This document shows, piece by piece, positions 50,989-58,222 of a stretch of 64,000 nt of DNA; the first letter of the stretch is position 1, and every line of letters begins with the position of its first letter. The stretch covers positions 1,178,001 to 1,242,000 of the forward strand of contig NZ_BMLM01000001.1 in assembly GCF_014645235.1 (NCBI RefSeq), in the 5' to 3' direction. The stretch comes from Agrococcus terreus. GTDB lineage: Bacteria > Actinomycetota > Actinomycetes > Actinomycetales > Microbacteriaceae. A program made the translations under genes and the position numbers. Below the pieces are notes generated by a model. That model did no database searches, was not told where the DNA came from, and was given only the letters and a program-made list of their open reading frames with translations.

Positions 50989-52380
50989 TCAGCGGGGCAA
51001 GCGGCCCTCGTGCATCACGCCGTCGGGGTCGGCGGCATCGCGCGCCGCGCGCAGCCGCGCGATCGCCTCCGGCGACCCGCACGCGTCGAGCGGCTCGCCC
51101 TCGCCGAGGAACGTCTGGATCATGCGGGGCACGGCGTTCGGCGCGAGCACCGACGAGAGGCCGGCGAGGCTTGCGAGCCCCGGCTCGGGCGGCACCCCGG
51201 GGAGCAGCGGCGCGAGGCCCATCACGAGCCAGCGCGCACCCTCGAGCGTCGCGAACGCCGGGCGGCGCGGCTCGTCGACGGCCCCGCCGAGCAGCCGCAT
51301 CCCGATCCCCACGAGGCTCGCCTGCTCCGGCAGCGCGCGCCATCCGAGCATCGCGTCGATCACGGCGTCGTCGAGGCCCCCGAGCGCCACGGACGCGCCG
51401 CGGCTCGGGGAGGGATCGGTGGGCTCCATCGCCTGCATCGCCATCTGCAGCTGCGTCGTCGGCGCGACGGCATCCATCTCGGGCGTCGTCGCCGCCCGCA
51501 CGCCGTCGAGGAACGCGAGCGATGCCTCGTCGGGCCCCAGCGCCTCGATCGTCAGCAGCGTGCGGCCGCGCACGGGCTCGGGCACCTGCGGCGCGTCGGG
51601 CATCCGCATCGAGGTCGCGAAGAGGCCGAGCGCGCGGTCCGCGCCCTCCGGCCCGCGTGCCTCGGCGGCATCGCGCAGCGCCCGCAGCGCCGCACCCGCC
51701 TGGGCGCCGTCGACGACCAGCTCGGCCCGCACGAGCGACGGCACGGGATGCAGGTCCAGCTCGATCCCCGTGACGACGCCCGCGATGCCGCCGCCGCCGC
51801 GCATCGCCCACATCGCCTCCGGATCGCTCGCGTCGTCGACGCGGTCGAGCGAACCGTCGGGCCGCAGCACCCGCACCGCGCGCAAGCCGTGCGCGCCCAG
51901 GCCCGCCTCGCGCGCGAGCCAGCCGTGGCCGCCGCCGAGCGCGTAGCCGGTGGCGCTCACCACCCGGCTCGTGCCGGAGGGCGCGCCGAGCCCCGTGCCC
52001 TCGAGCGCCTGCAGCACCGGCCCCCACGGCACGCCCGCGCCTATCCGCGCGACCCGCGCGTCCGCGTCGACCTCCAGGTGGTCGAAGGCGGCCGTGCGCA
52101 CGAGGATCGCGCCCTCGAGCGCGCTCGAGGCGCCGTGCCCGTTCGGCTGCACCGCCACGGCGAGCCCGGCCTCGCGGGCCGCCCGCAGCACCCCGCGCAG
52201 GTCGTCGACCCCGGCAGGGTGCGCGACCGCCTGCGGCCGCTGCTCGACCGCGAGGTTCCACGGCCGCCGGTCGGCGTCGTACGCCGCGTCGTCGGGCAGC
52301 ACGAGCCGCCCCTCCATCTGCTCCTGCAGGGAGCGCAGCGACGCCGGGGCGTCCGCTCGCTCGTGCGCCTCGGTGCTCAC
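50989..52380 (-). CDS. FAD-binding oxidoreductase (PCMH/BBE type)
   Basis: 463 residues. N-terminal FAD-binding PCMH domain: AVQPNGHGASSALEG, where His in GHG matches the histidyl-FAD position of the berberine-bridge enzyme group, and APSGTSRVVSATGYALGGGHGWLAREAGL (about 130-158). The second covalent cysteine of bicovalent enzymes is not seen. The C-terminal BBE-like end is short. Such flavoenzymes oxidise sugars or small alcohols; the substrate is unknown. GTG at 52380 is chosen because TACGGT lies 7 nt upstream. It is divergent from the methyltransferase gene (65 nt). Confidence 0.8.
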   Translation of the reverse strand: MSTEAHERADAPASLRSLQEQMEGRLVLPDDAAYDADRRPWNLAVEQRPQAVAHPAGVDDLRGVLRAAREAGLAVAVQPNGHGASSALEGAILVRTAAFDHLEVDADARVARIGAGVPWGPVLQALEGTGLGAPSGTSRVVSATGYALGGGHGWLAREAGLGAHGLRAVRVLRPDGSLDRVDDASDPEAMWAMRGGGGIAGVVTGIELDLHPVPSLVRAELVVDGAQAGAALRALRDAAEARGPEGADRALGLFATSMRMPDAPQVPEPVRGRTLLTIEALGPDEASLAFLDGVRAATTPEMDAVAPTTQLQMAMQAMEPTDPSPSRGASVALGGLDDAVIDAMLGWRALPEQASLVGIGMRLLGGAVDEPRRPAFATLEGARWLVMGLAPLLPGVPPEPGLASLAGLSSVLAPNAVPRMIQTFLGEGEPLDACGSPEAIARLRAARDAADPDGVMHEGRLPR

Positions 52381-52387
52381 GGGCGCG

Positions 52388-52393
52388 ACCGTA
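52388..52393 (-). promoter_or_regulatory. Leaderless -10 (FAD oxidoreductase)
   Basis: TACGGT on the minus strand, 7 nt before GTG 52380. Confidence 0.55.
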
Positions 52394-52433
52394 CACCCGG
52401 ATCGCGGCACCGCGACAGGGTGCGGATGCGTGC

Positions 52434-52439
52434 GAGGAT
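52434..52439 (+). promoter_or_regulatory. Leaderless -10 (methyltransferase)
   Basis: GAGGAT preceded by TGC (extended -10), 6 nt before GTG 52446. Confidence 0.45.
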
Positions 52440-52445
52440 CGAGAG

Positions 52446-53579
52446 GTGACCGACCGCGACGCCCTCTTCCAGGCGCTGCGGCGCAGGCCCGACGTCGAGG
52501 ACCCGACGCTGCAGGCGCACGACGCGAGCGACGCGCTCATCCTCGACCAGGCGGCGGGCCTCGGCCGCCTCCCCGCCGACGTCGTCGTCATCGGCGACCG
52601 CCACGGCGCGCTGACCCTGGGCGCGCTGCACGACGGCGCCGAGCGCGTGCGCGTGCACCAGGACTCGATCGTGGGGGAGCGCGCCCTCGACGCGAACGCC
52701 GCCGAGCTCGGCGTCGCCGGGTTCGAGCACCGTCCCCTCGACGCCTCGCTCGTCGAGGGCGCGCGGCTCGTGCTGCTGCAGCTGCCGCGCTCGCTCGACG
52801 CGCTGCAGGAGATCGCGGAGCTCGTCGCGGCGCACGCCGACGAGCGCGTGCGGGTCGTCGCGGGCGGCCGCGTCAAGCACATGAGCATGAGCATGACGGC
52901 GCTGCTCGGCGGCTCGTTCCGCTCGGTGCACGCCTCGCTCGGCTGGCGGAAGTCGCGCGTCATCCACGCGAGCGGACCGCGGCACCAGGCCGAGGGCATG
53001 CCTGCCACGACGTGGCCGCGCCGGCGCGCGCATGAGCTCCCGGGCGTCGGCCGCATCGAGCTCGTCGCGCACGGCGCGGCGTTCGCCGGCACGTCGGTCG
53101 ACATCGGCGCGCAGGCGCTGCTCGCGCAGCTGCCGTCGATGCCGGATGCGGCGAGCGCGATCGACCTCGCGTGCGGCACCGGCGTGCTCGGCACCGCCCT
53201 CGCGCTCGCGCGCCCCGGCATCCGCGTGCTCGCGACCGACGCCTCGGCCGCCGCCGCGGCATCCGCCGCCGGCACGGCCGCTGCGAACGGCGTCGCCGAC
53301 CGCGTCGAGGTGCGCCGGGCCGACGGGCTCGAGGGCGTGCCCGACGCGTCGGCGCCGCTCATCCTGCTCAACCCGCCGTTCCACATCGGCGCGGCGGTCC
53401 ACACGGGCGCCGCCGAGCGCCTCATCGCCGACGCCGGCGGCGCGCTCGCGCCGGGCGGCGAGCTGTGGTGTGTGTGGAACGCGCACCTCGGCTACCGCCC
53501 GCTGCTGACGCGGATCGGCGAGACGCGGCAGCTGTCTCGCGACGCGAAGTTCATCGTCACGGCGACCCGCCGCCGCTGA
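52446..53579 (+). CDS. Class I SAM-dependent methyltransferase (RsmC/RlmG-like)
   Basis: 377 residues in two tandem Rossmann-like halves, as in RsmC and RlmG. The N-terminal half is degenerate. The catalytic half has IDLACGTGVLGTALAL (SAM motif I, about 239-254), VRRADGLEGV and the NPPF motif in ILLNPPFHIGAAVHTG (about 310), typical of N2-guanine rRNA methyltransferases, then GGELWCVWNAHLGY. Likely target is a guanine in 16S or 23S rRNA; which one cannot be decided. GTG at 52446 is supported by a -10 at leaderless spacing. Confidence 0.85.
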   Translation: MTDRDALFQALRRRPDVEDPTLQAHDASDALILDQAAGLGRLPADVVVIGDRHGALTLGALHDGAERVRVHQDSIVGERALDANAAELGVAGFEHRPLDASLVEGARLVLLQLPRSLDALQEIAELVAAHADERVRVVAGGRVKHMSMSMTALLGGSFRSVHASLGWRKSRVIHASGPRHQAEGMPATTWPRRRAHELPGVGRIELVAHGAAFAGTSVDIGAQALLAQLPSMPDAASAIDLACGTGVLGTALALARPGIRVLATDASAAAAASAAGTAAANGVADRVEVRRADGLEGVPDASAPLILLNPPFHIGAAVHTGAAERLIADAGGALAPGGELWCVWNAHLGYRPLLTRIGETRQLSRDAKFIVTATRRR

Positions 53580-53593
53580 TTGGCGGCTGACCG

Positions 53594-54433
53594 TCAGTCG
53601 GTGCCAGGCCCAGCCGCGGCCGCCCAGCACCGCAGCATGAGGGCGGAGCGGTGGCCCGCGCAGCTCGCTGCGACCGCCGGCAGGTCGTCGACCCCGAGGC
53701 GCCGAGCGCCCTTCCGGACCGCGACGTCGCCGAGCAGCAGCACGTCCGGATCGCCGAGCCGGAGCGAGAGGTAGCCGACCGTCCACGGGCCGATGCCCTT
53801 GAGCGCCAGCAGCTCGGCGCGCATGCGCTCGAGGTCGCCGCCGGGGGCGACCTCGATCTCGCCGGAGGCGACCGCCTCCGAGGCGCGACGCACCGCCGCC
53901 GTCTTCGCCGCCGGACCCCGCAGCAGGTCGGCGCCCTCGACCACCTGCGCCATCGTCGGGAAGAGCCGGTGCACCGCGTCGTCGGCGAGCGCCGCGGGCA
54001 GCGGGTCGCCGGCCGCGGCAAGGAGGCCCAGCTGCAGCGTGGCCGCCGCGACGCTGATCTGCTGCCCGACGATCGCCCGCACGAGCATCTCGTGCGCGTC
54101 GGCGCAGCCGGGCTGCGCGAGCGCGGGGGAGGCGGCGATCGCGTCGGCCAGGGCCGGCGCGTCGTGGTCGGCGGCGGCGCGCAGGAGCACCGCGTCCGCC
54201 TCCAGCCGGGCCGCGCGGCCGCCGAGGTCGAAGGCGCGGGCGAGATCCGGATCCGTCGTCGTCGCGACGTCGTCGACGACCTCGGCGATCGCGACGCGAG
54301 GCCCGTCCGGCGCGCGCAGCGAGCGCCGGTACGCGACGAGGCCGCCCCGCTGCTGCGGGGCGGCCTCGATCGTCTCGATGCCCGGGACCGCTCGGGGCGC
54401 GAGCCAGGCGAGGATGCCGCTCGCGCCCGTCAC
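53594..54433 (-). CDS. DNA-3-methyladenine glycosylase (AlkA-like HhH-GPD)
   Basis: 279 residues. The N-terminal AlkA_N-like part precedes the HhH-GPD fold: DAHEMLVRAIVGQQISVAAA (about 110-130), then the helix-hairpin-helix ALKGIGPWTVGYLSLR and the catalytic Asp in LLLGDVAVRKGARRLG (about 240). It excises alkylated bases in base-excision repair. GTG at 54433 lies 4 nt after the terC stop on the same strand, so it is probably transcribed with terC under the riboswitch. It converges with the methyltransferase gene (14 nt). Confidence 0.85.
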   Translation of the reverse strand: MTGASGILAWLAPRAVPGIETIEAAPQQRGGLVAYRRSLRAPDGPRVAIAEVVDDVATTTDPDLARAFDLGGRAARLEADAVLLRAAADHDAPALADAIAASPALAQPGCADAHEMLVRAIVGQQISVAAATLQLGLLAAAGDPLPAALADDAVHRLFPTMAQVVEGADLLRGPAAKTAAVRRASEAVASGEIEVAPGGDLERMRAELLALKGIGPWTVGYLSLRLGDPDVLLLGDVAVRKGARRLGVDDLPAVAASCAGHRSALMLRCWAAAAGPGTD

Positions 54434-54437
54434 GGCG

Positions 54438-55724
54438 TCAGGACTGGTGGCCGTCGCGGTCCGTGAGGTCGTGGCGCGCGTTCGCCTCGCCCTCGCGGAT
54501 GCGGCGCCGCAGCTCCTCGAGCGCGGCCTCGTCCATGTCCTCGCGGGCGGCCTCGCGGAGGACGTCCTCCGAGAAGTCGCTCGCGGGCGCCTCCTTGCCC
54601 TCGGCGTCGACCACCGTCACCGTGCCGGTGTGGGAGGCCTCGACCGTGAGCGGGCGGCGGAACGTGTTGCCCGTCGCGTCGACGATGTGGAAGTGGCCGT
54701 CGGCACCCATCTCGGCCTCCGACGGTCCGAGGTGCAGCGAGGGGTCGCCGCCCTTGCGCGCGTCGATGCGGATCTTGATGAGCGAGGCGACGACCGCGAT
54801 GACCATCGAGGCGAGGATGACGACGAGCGAGTGCCAGACCTCGATGTGGGGGACCCACTCGATCGGCTGGCCGCCGTTGATGAACGGCAGCTCGTTGGCC
54901 TCCATGGCGTGGAAGACGAGCTTGACGCCGATGAAGCCGAGGATCGCCGCGATGCCGTAGTGCAGGTAGACGAGGCGGTCGAGCAGGCCGCCGAGCAGGA
55001 AGTACAGCTGGCGGAGGCCCATGAGGGCGAAGATGTTGCACGCGAAGACGAGGAACGGATCCGTCGTCACCGAGAAGATCGCGGGGATCGAGTCGATCGC
55101 GAAGAGCAGGTCGGTCGTGCCGAGCGCGAGGATCACCATGAGGAACGGCGTCACGTACTTCACGCCGTCCTCGGTGAGCGTGGCCTTGCCGCCGTTCCAG
55201 CGGTCGGTCACGTTGACGCGCTTCTTCAGCATCCGGACGAGGAGGTTGTCCTTCTCGCCCGCGTCGTCCTCGCCGCCGAACGCCTGCTTGTAGGCGACGT
55301 AGACGAGGTAGGCGCCGAAGATGTAGAAGACCCACGAGAGCTGCTCGACGAGCTGCACGCCGACGAGGATGAAGATGCCTCGCAGCACGATCGCGATGAG
55401 GATGCCGATCATGAGCACCCGCTGCTGCATCTCCTTCGGCACCGCGAAGCGGCTCAGGATGATGATGAAGACGAACAGGTTGTCGATCGAGAGCGAGTAC
55501 TCGAGGAGCCAGCCGGTGACGAACTCGCCCGCGTGCTGGGCATCGCCCATGAGCAGCAGGACGCCGGCGAACACGAGCGCGAGCGAGACGTAGAAGACGA
55601 CCCAGCCGGTCGCCTCCTTCATCGACGGCACGTGCGGCCGCTTCACGACGATGAGCAAATCGAAGATCAGGATGGCGACGAGGATCGCGAGGGATGCGAT
55701 CTCGAAGATCTGGTACGGGGTCAA
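54438..55724 (-). CDS. TerC-family integral membrane protein (Mn2+ export-type)
   Basis: 428 residues; about nine membrane helices and a hydrophilic C-terminal tail (about 330-428). Family motifs: WLLEYSLSIDNLFVFIIILSRF (about 75-96), RGIFILVGVQLVE, FLMVILALGTTDLLFAIDSIPAIF with acidic residues in the membrane, and NIFALMGLRQLYFLLGG. TerC/Alx proteins are linked to Mn2+ homeostasis and membrane-protein metalation. TTG at 55724 is taken as start because GGAAGG lies about 10 nt upstream and the sequence aligns with the family from there; no ATG is near. A probable Mn2+ riboswitch precedes it. Confidence 0.88.
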   Translation of the reverse strand: MTPYQIFEIASLAILVAILIFDLLIVVKRPHVPSMKEATGWVVFYVSLALVFAGVLLLMGDAQHAGEFVTGWLLEYSLSIDNLFVFIIILSRFAVPKEMQQRVLMIGILIAIVLRGIFILVGVQLVEQLSWVFYIFGAYLVYVAYKQAFGGEDDAGEKDNLLVRMLKKRVNVTDRWNGGKATLTEDGVKYVTPFLMVILALGTTDLLFAIDSIPAIFSVTTDPFLVFACNIFALMGLRQLYFLLGGLLDRLVYLHYGIAAILGFIGVKLVFHAMEANELPFINGGQPIEWVPHIEVWHSLVVILASMVIAVVASLIKIRIDARKGGDPSLHLGPSEAEMGADGHFHIVDATGNTFRRPLTVEASHTGTVTVVDAEGKEAPASDFSEDVLREAAREDMDEAALEELRRRIREGEANARHDLTDRDGHQS

Positions 55725-55754
55725 GCGAGGAGCCTTCCGAGAGGTGCGCGAACG

Positions 55755-55860
55755 GGCGCGAACGTCTCTCCCGCGCGGATCACGCGCCGCCGCGACCGGG
55801 AGCCCAGCGCTGCGCTCCGTGATGACGATCGCGGCGAGATCGGGATACTCCCCTTCGCCA
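55755..55860 (-). promoter_or_regulatory. Probable yybP-ykoY (Mn2+) riboswitch upstream of terC
   Basis: The RNA begins at the expected start of a TAGGAT promoter. It reads GGCGAAGGGGAGUAUCCC at the 5' side and CGGGAGAGACGUUCGCGCC at the 3' side, so GCGAA pairs with UUCGC (P1) and UCCCG with CGGGA (P2), enclosing the conserved GGGGAGUA and GAGAC strands. An 11-bp stem (CGCCGCGAUCG/CGGUCGCGGCG, one wobble) and an inner GGAGC/GCUCC hairpin follow. Rfam RF00080 members lie upstream of terC-type genes. The last 30 nt before the TTG hold the Shine-Dalgarno, so translational control is likely. Confidence 0.75.
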
Positions 55861-55867
55861 GGGGACG

Positions 55868-55873
55868 ATCCTA
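55868..55873 (-). promoter_or_regulatory. -10 of riboswitch-terC-alkA transcript
   Basis: TAGGAT on the minus strand, 7-8 nt before the first base of the aptamer helix. Confidence 0.55.
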
Positions 55874-55886
55874 CCGCGCGCCCGCC

Positions 55887-55892
55887 TAGGCT
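55887..55892 (+). promoter_or_regulatory. Leaderless -10 (ftsY)
   Basis: TAGGCT 7 nt before ATG 55900. It lies back-to-back with the terC promoter. Confidence 0.55.
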
Positions 55893-55899
55893 GGGACGC

Positions 55900-56769
55900 A
55901 TGGCAGCGAAGTGGTCCCTCACCGGCGCCCTCCGGGGCATGTTCACCAGGGAGACGATCACCGAGGAGACCTGGGACGACCTCGAGGCGGCGCTCATCAC
56001 CGCCGACTTCGGCCCCGACATCACCGAGCAGCTCGTCGACGCGCTCCGCGCCGACGTCGAGCGCCTCGGCGTCGACGACCCGCAGGACCTGCGGCGGATG
56101 CTGCGGGAGCGGCTCGAGGAGCGCTTCGCCGCGTACGACCCGACCCTGTCGCTGCAGGAGCGGCCAGCGGTCATCCTCGTCGTCGGCGTCAACGGCGTCG
56201 GCAAGACGACCACGATCGGCAAGCTCGCCCGCTTCCTCGTGCGCAACGGCCAGTCGGTCGTCGTCGGCGCCGCCGACACGTTCCGCGCCGCCGCCGTCGA
56301 GCAGCTCGCGACGTGGGCGCAGCGCGCCGGCAGCGCGATCGTGCGACCGGAGCGCGAGGGGCAGGACCCCGCATCCGTCGCCTATCAGACCGTCGAGGCC
56401 GCGAAGGCGCACCAGCACTCGATGTGCATCATCGACACCGCCGGCCGGCTCCACACCAAGGGCGGGCTCATGGACGAGCTCGGCAAGATCAAGCGCGTCA
56501 TCGAGAAGCAGTCGCCCGTCGCCGAGGTGCTGCTCGTGCTCGACGCGACCACAGGCCAGAACGGCGTCAACCAGGCGATGGCGTTCATCGAGCACGCCGG
56601 CATCACGGGGCTCGTCGTGACGAAGCTCGACGGCAGCGCCAAGGGCGGCTTCATCCTCGCGGTGCAGGAGCGTACGGGCATCCCCATCAAGCTCATCGGC
56701 CAGGGCGAGGGCATCGACGACCTGACGGGCTTCACGGCGCACGTCTTCGTACAGCAGCTCGTCGGCTAG
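55900..56769 (+). CDS. ftsY: Signal recognition particle receptor FtsY (no A domain)
   Basis: 289 residues, essentially the NG domain only; the acidic A domain found in E. coli is absent. G1 loop GVNGVGKTTTIGKLA (about 95-109), insertion-box region GAADTFRAAAVEQL, DTAGRLHTKGGLMDEL (about 178), TKLDGSAKGGFIL (about 241-253) and GQGEGIDDLTGF. It docks SRP-ribosome complexes at the membrane and hydrolyses GTP with Ffh. ATG at 55900 is 7 nt after a TAGGCT -10. The stop is followed by an in-frame second QLVG-stop 23 codons on (see findings). Confidence 0.94.
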   Translation: MAAKWSLTGALRGMFTRETITEETWDDLEAALITADFGPDITEQLVDALRADVERLGVDDPQDLRRMLRERLEERFAAYDPTLSLQERPAVILVVGVNGVGKTTTIGKLARFLVRNGQSVVVGAADTFRAAAVEQLATWAQRAGSAIVRPEREGQDPASVAYQTVEAAKAHQHSMCIIDTAGRLHTKGGLMDELGKIKRVIEKQSPVAEVLLVLDATTGQNGVNQAMAFIEHAGITGLVVTKLDGSAKGGFILAVQERTGIPIKLIGQGEGIDDLTGFTAHVFVQQLVG

Positions 56770-56793
56770 GTTCACCGCCGCCGTCCAGCACTG

Positions 56794-56818
56794 CGCGGAG
56801 GTCCACTGGACCTCCGCG
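56794..56818. repeat. Perfect palindrome after ftsY
   Basis: CGCGGAGGTCCA and TGGACCTCCGCG form 12-bp arms around one base. There is no U-tract. It may end ftsY transcription or be a protein-binding palindrome. It lies between two copies of a 14-bp direct repeat. Confidence 0.55.
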
Positions 56819-56967
56819 TCGAGCAGCTCGTCGGCTGAGGCTCGCTTCGCCCCCGAGTGGCGGCAGGTGGCGTCGAGTGGCGCCGATCGGCTGCCACTGG
56901 CGCCGAATGACGACCGAATCCCGCCACTCAGCGCCGGAACCCGCCGCTCAGGGCCGGATGTCGGGCG

Positions 56968-58134
56968 CTATTCCGCGCGGTCCGGCCGCGTGAGCGCGCC
57001 CGTGAGCGTCAGCCGCCCGTCGTGCACGCGGGCGCTGTCCTCGGTGATGACCGTGGCGTGCGCGCCGCGCACCCACAGCAGCCCGCGCGCGTCCCCGCGG
57101 CCGCGGTGGCCCACGATGCCGAAGTCGGTGCCGGGCAGCGGATGCCCGACGGTGCCCGGGTGCGAGGCGAGCACCTCGGGGGTCGCGACGGCCACGGTGC
57201 CCGTCTGCACCGTCCCGTAGGCGCTCAGCACGATCGGACCCCAGGTGTCCTGCACGCGCCGCACGAGCTCGGCGTCGAGGTCCTGGCCCGCGAGCAGGAT
57301 GCGGCGCAGGCGCGGCGGCTCCTCGCCCGTGCGGTCGAGCTCGTCGAGGAGCGCGGCGAGCTGGCTGGGGGAGGCGGAGAGCACCGAGACGAAGCGGTGG
57401 CGGATGATCGCCAGCCGCTCGGCGGCCGGCGTGTGCGCGGCGCTCACGAGCGTCGCGCCGGTGAGCAGCGCCATGCCGAGCAGCTGCAGCCCCGTGCCGC
57501 GGTGGAGCGGCGCGCAGGCGAGCACGACGTCGGTGCCCACGACGCCGAGGCGGTCGTGCAGGCCCGCGAGCTGCCGCAGTCCCTGCACGCCCATCGCGCC
57601 CTGCACGTGGGTCGTGACGGTGCCGGAGGAGGTGATCGAGGGGAGCACGATGCGGGCGCGCCGGCGCGTGCGGCCGAGCCGGGCGCCGTCGGTCGCCGAC
57701 CACTCGAGGATGCGCTCGGCCGGCACGGCGGGCCCGCGGTGCCACGCCGGGCGCTCGCGGTCGTGCACGAGCAGCGCCTCGCGCGGCACCGCGCGGGCGA
57801 GGTCGTCGCCGAGCGAGCGCGGGCTCAGCGGCATGACGTCGAGGCCGAGCCGGGAGGCGGCGAGCAGCGAGATGGGCATCGCGGGGCCGTCGCACGCGAT
57901 GACGATCGGCCGGGGGCTCCGCCGCAGCGGCTCGAGGTAGAGCACGGCCGCCACGGACTCCGCCGCGCGCCAGAGCTCGCAGTAGGTGGCGCTCCAGCCG
58001 TCGACGACGAGGCCCGGCCGCTCGCCGTGCACGGTCGCCGCGTGCCGCGCGAGGGCGGTGATCGTGAAGCCGTGCGCGCGCACGCTGCGCCACAGCGACC
58101 TCGCCTCGGTCGGCGACATGCCGCGCAGTGCCAT
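56968..58134 (-). CDS. Short, degenerate AMP-binding (ANL-superfamily) protein
   Basis: 388 residues, against about 500-560 for full acyl-CoA synthetases. It matches the large N-terminal ANL domain: YCELWRAAESVAAVLY, a P-loop-like VLPSITSSGTVTTHVQGA (about 150-170), SASPSQLAALLDEL, RRILLAGQDLDAELVRRVQ, SAYGTVQTGTVAVATP, and GTVGHPLPGTDFGIV. The P-loop lacks the usual Gly-x-Pro-Lys, and the C-terminal lid with its catalytic Lys is missing: the protein stops after the adenylation core. It may be a non-catalytic or partial-reaction enzyme. ATG at 58134 has GAGGGGG upstream. It lies between ftsY and ffh on the opposite strand. Confidence 0.75.
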   Translation of the reverse strand: MALRGMSPTEARSLWRSVRAHGFTITALARHAATVHGERPGLVVDGWSATYCELWRAAESVAAVLYLEPLRRSPRPIVIACDGPAMPISLLAASRLGLDVMPLSPRSLGDDLARAVPREALLVHDRERPAWHRGPAVPAERILEWSATDGARLGRTRRRARIVLPSITSSGTVTTHVQGAMGVQGLRQLAGLHDRLGVVGTDVVLACAPLHRGTGLQLLGMALLTGATLVSAAHTPAAERLAIIRHRFVSVLSASPSQLAALLDELDRTGEEPPRLRRILLAGQDLDAELVRRVQDTWGPIVLSAYGTVQTGTVAVATPEVLASHPGTVGHPLPGTDFGIVGHRGRGDARGLLWVRGAHATVITEDSARVHDGRLTLTGALTRPDRAE

Positions 58135-58206
58135 GCGAGCCCCCCTCGTGCGTCGGACGCCCCCAGCATGCCAGGCCCGTGCATCCGGCTCGCCGCGCCC
58201 CGGCGG

Positions 58207-58212
58207 TAGGAT
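58207..58212 (+). promoter_or_regulatory. Putative -10 (ffh)
   Basis: TAGGAT, 10 nt before ATG 58223, so the leader is at most a few bases. Confidence 0.5.
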
Positions 58213-58222
58213 CGACCCCACC

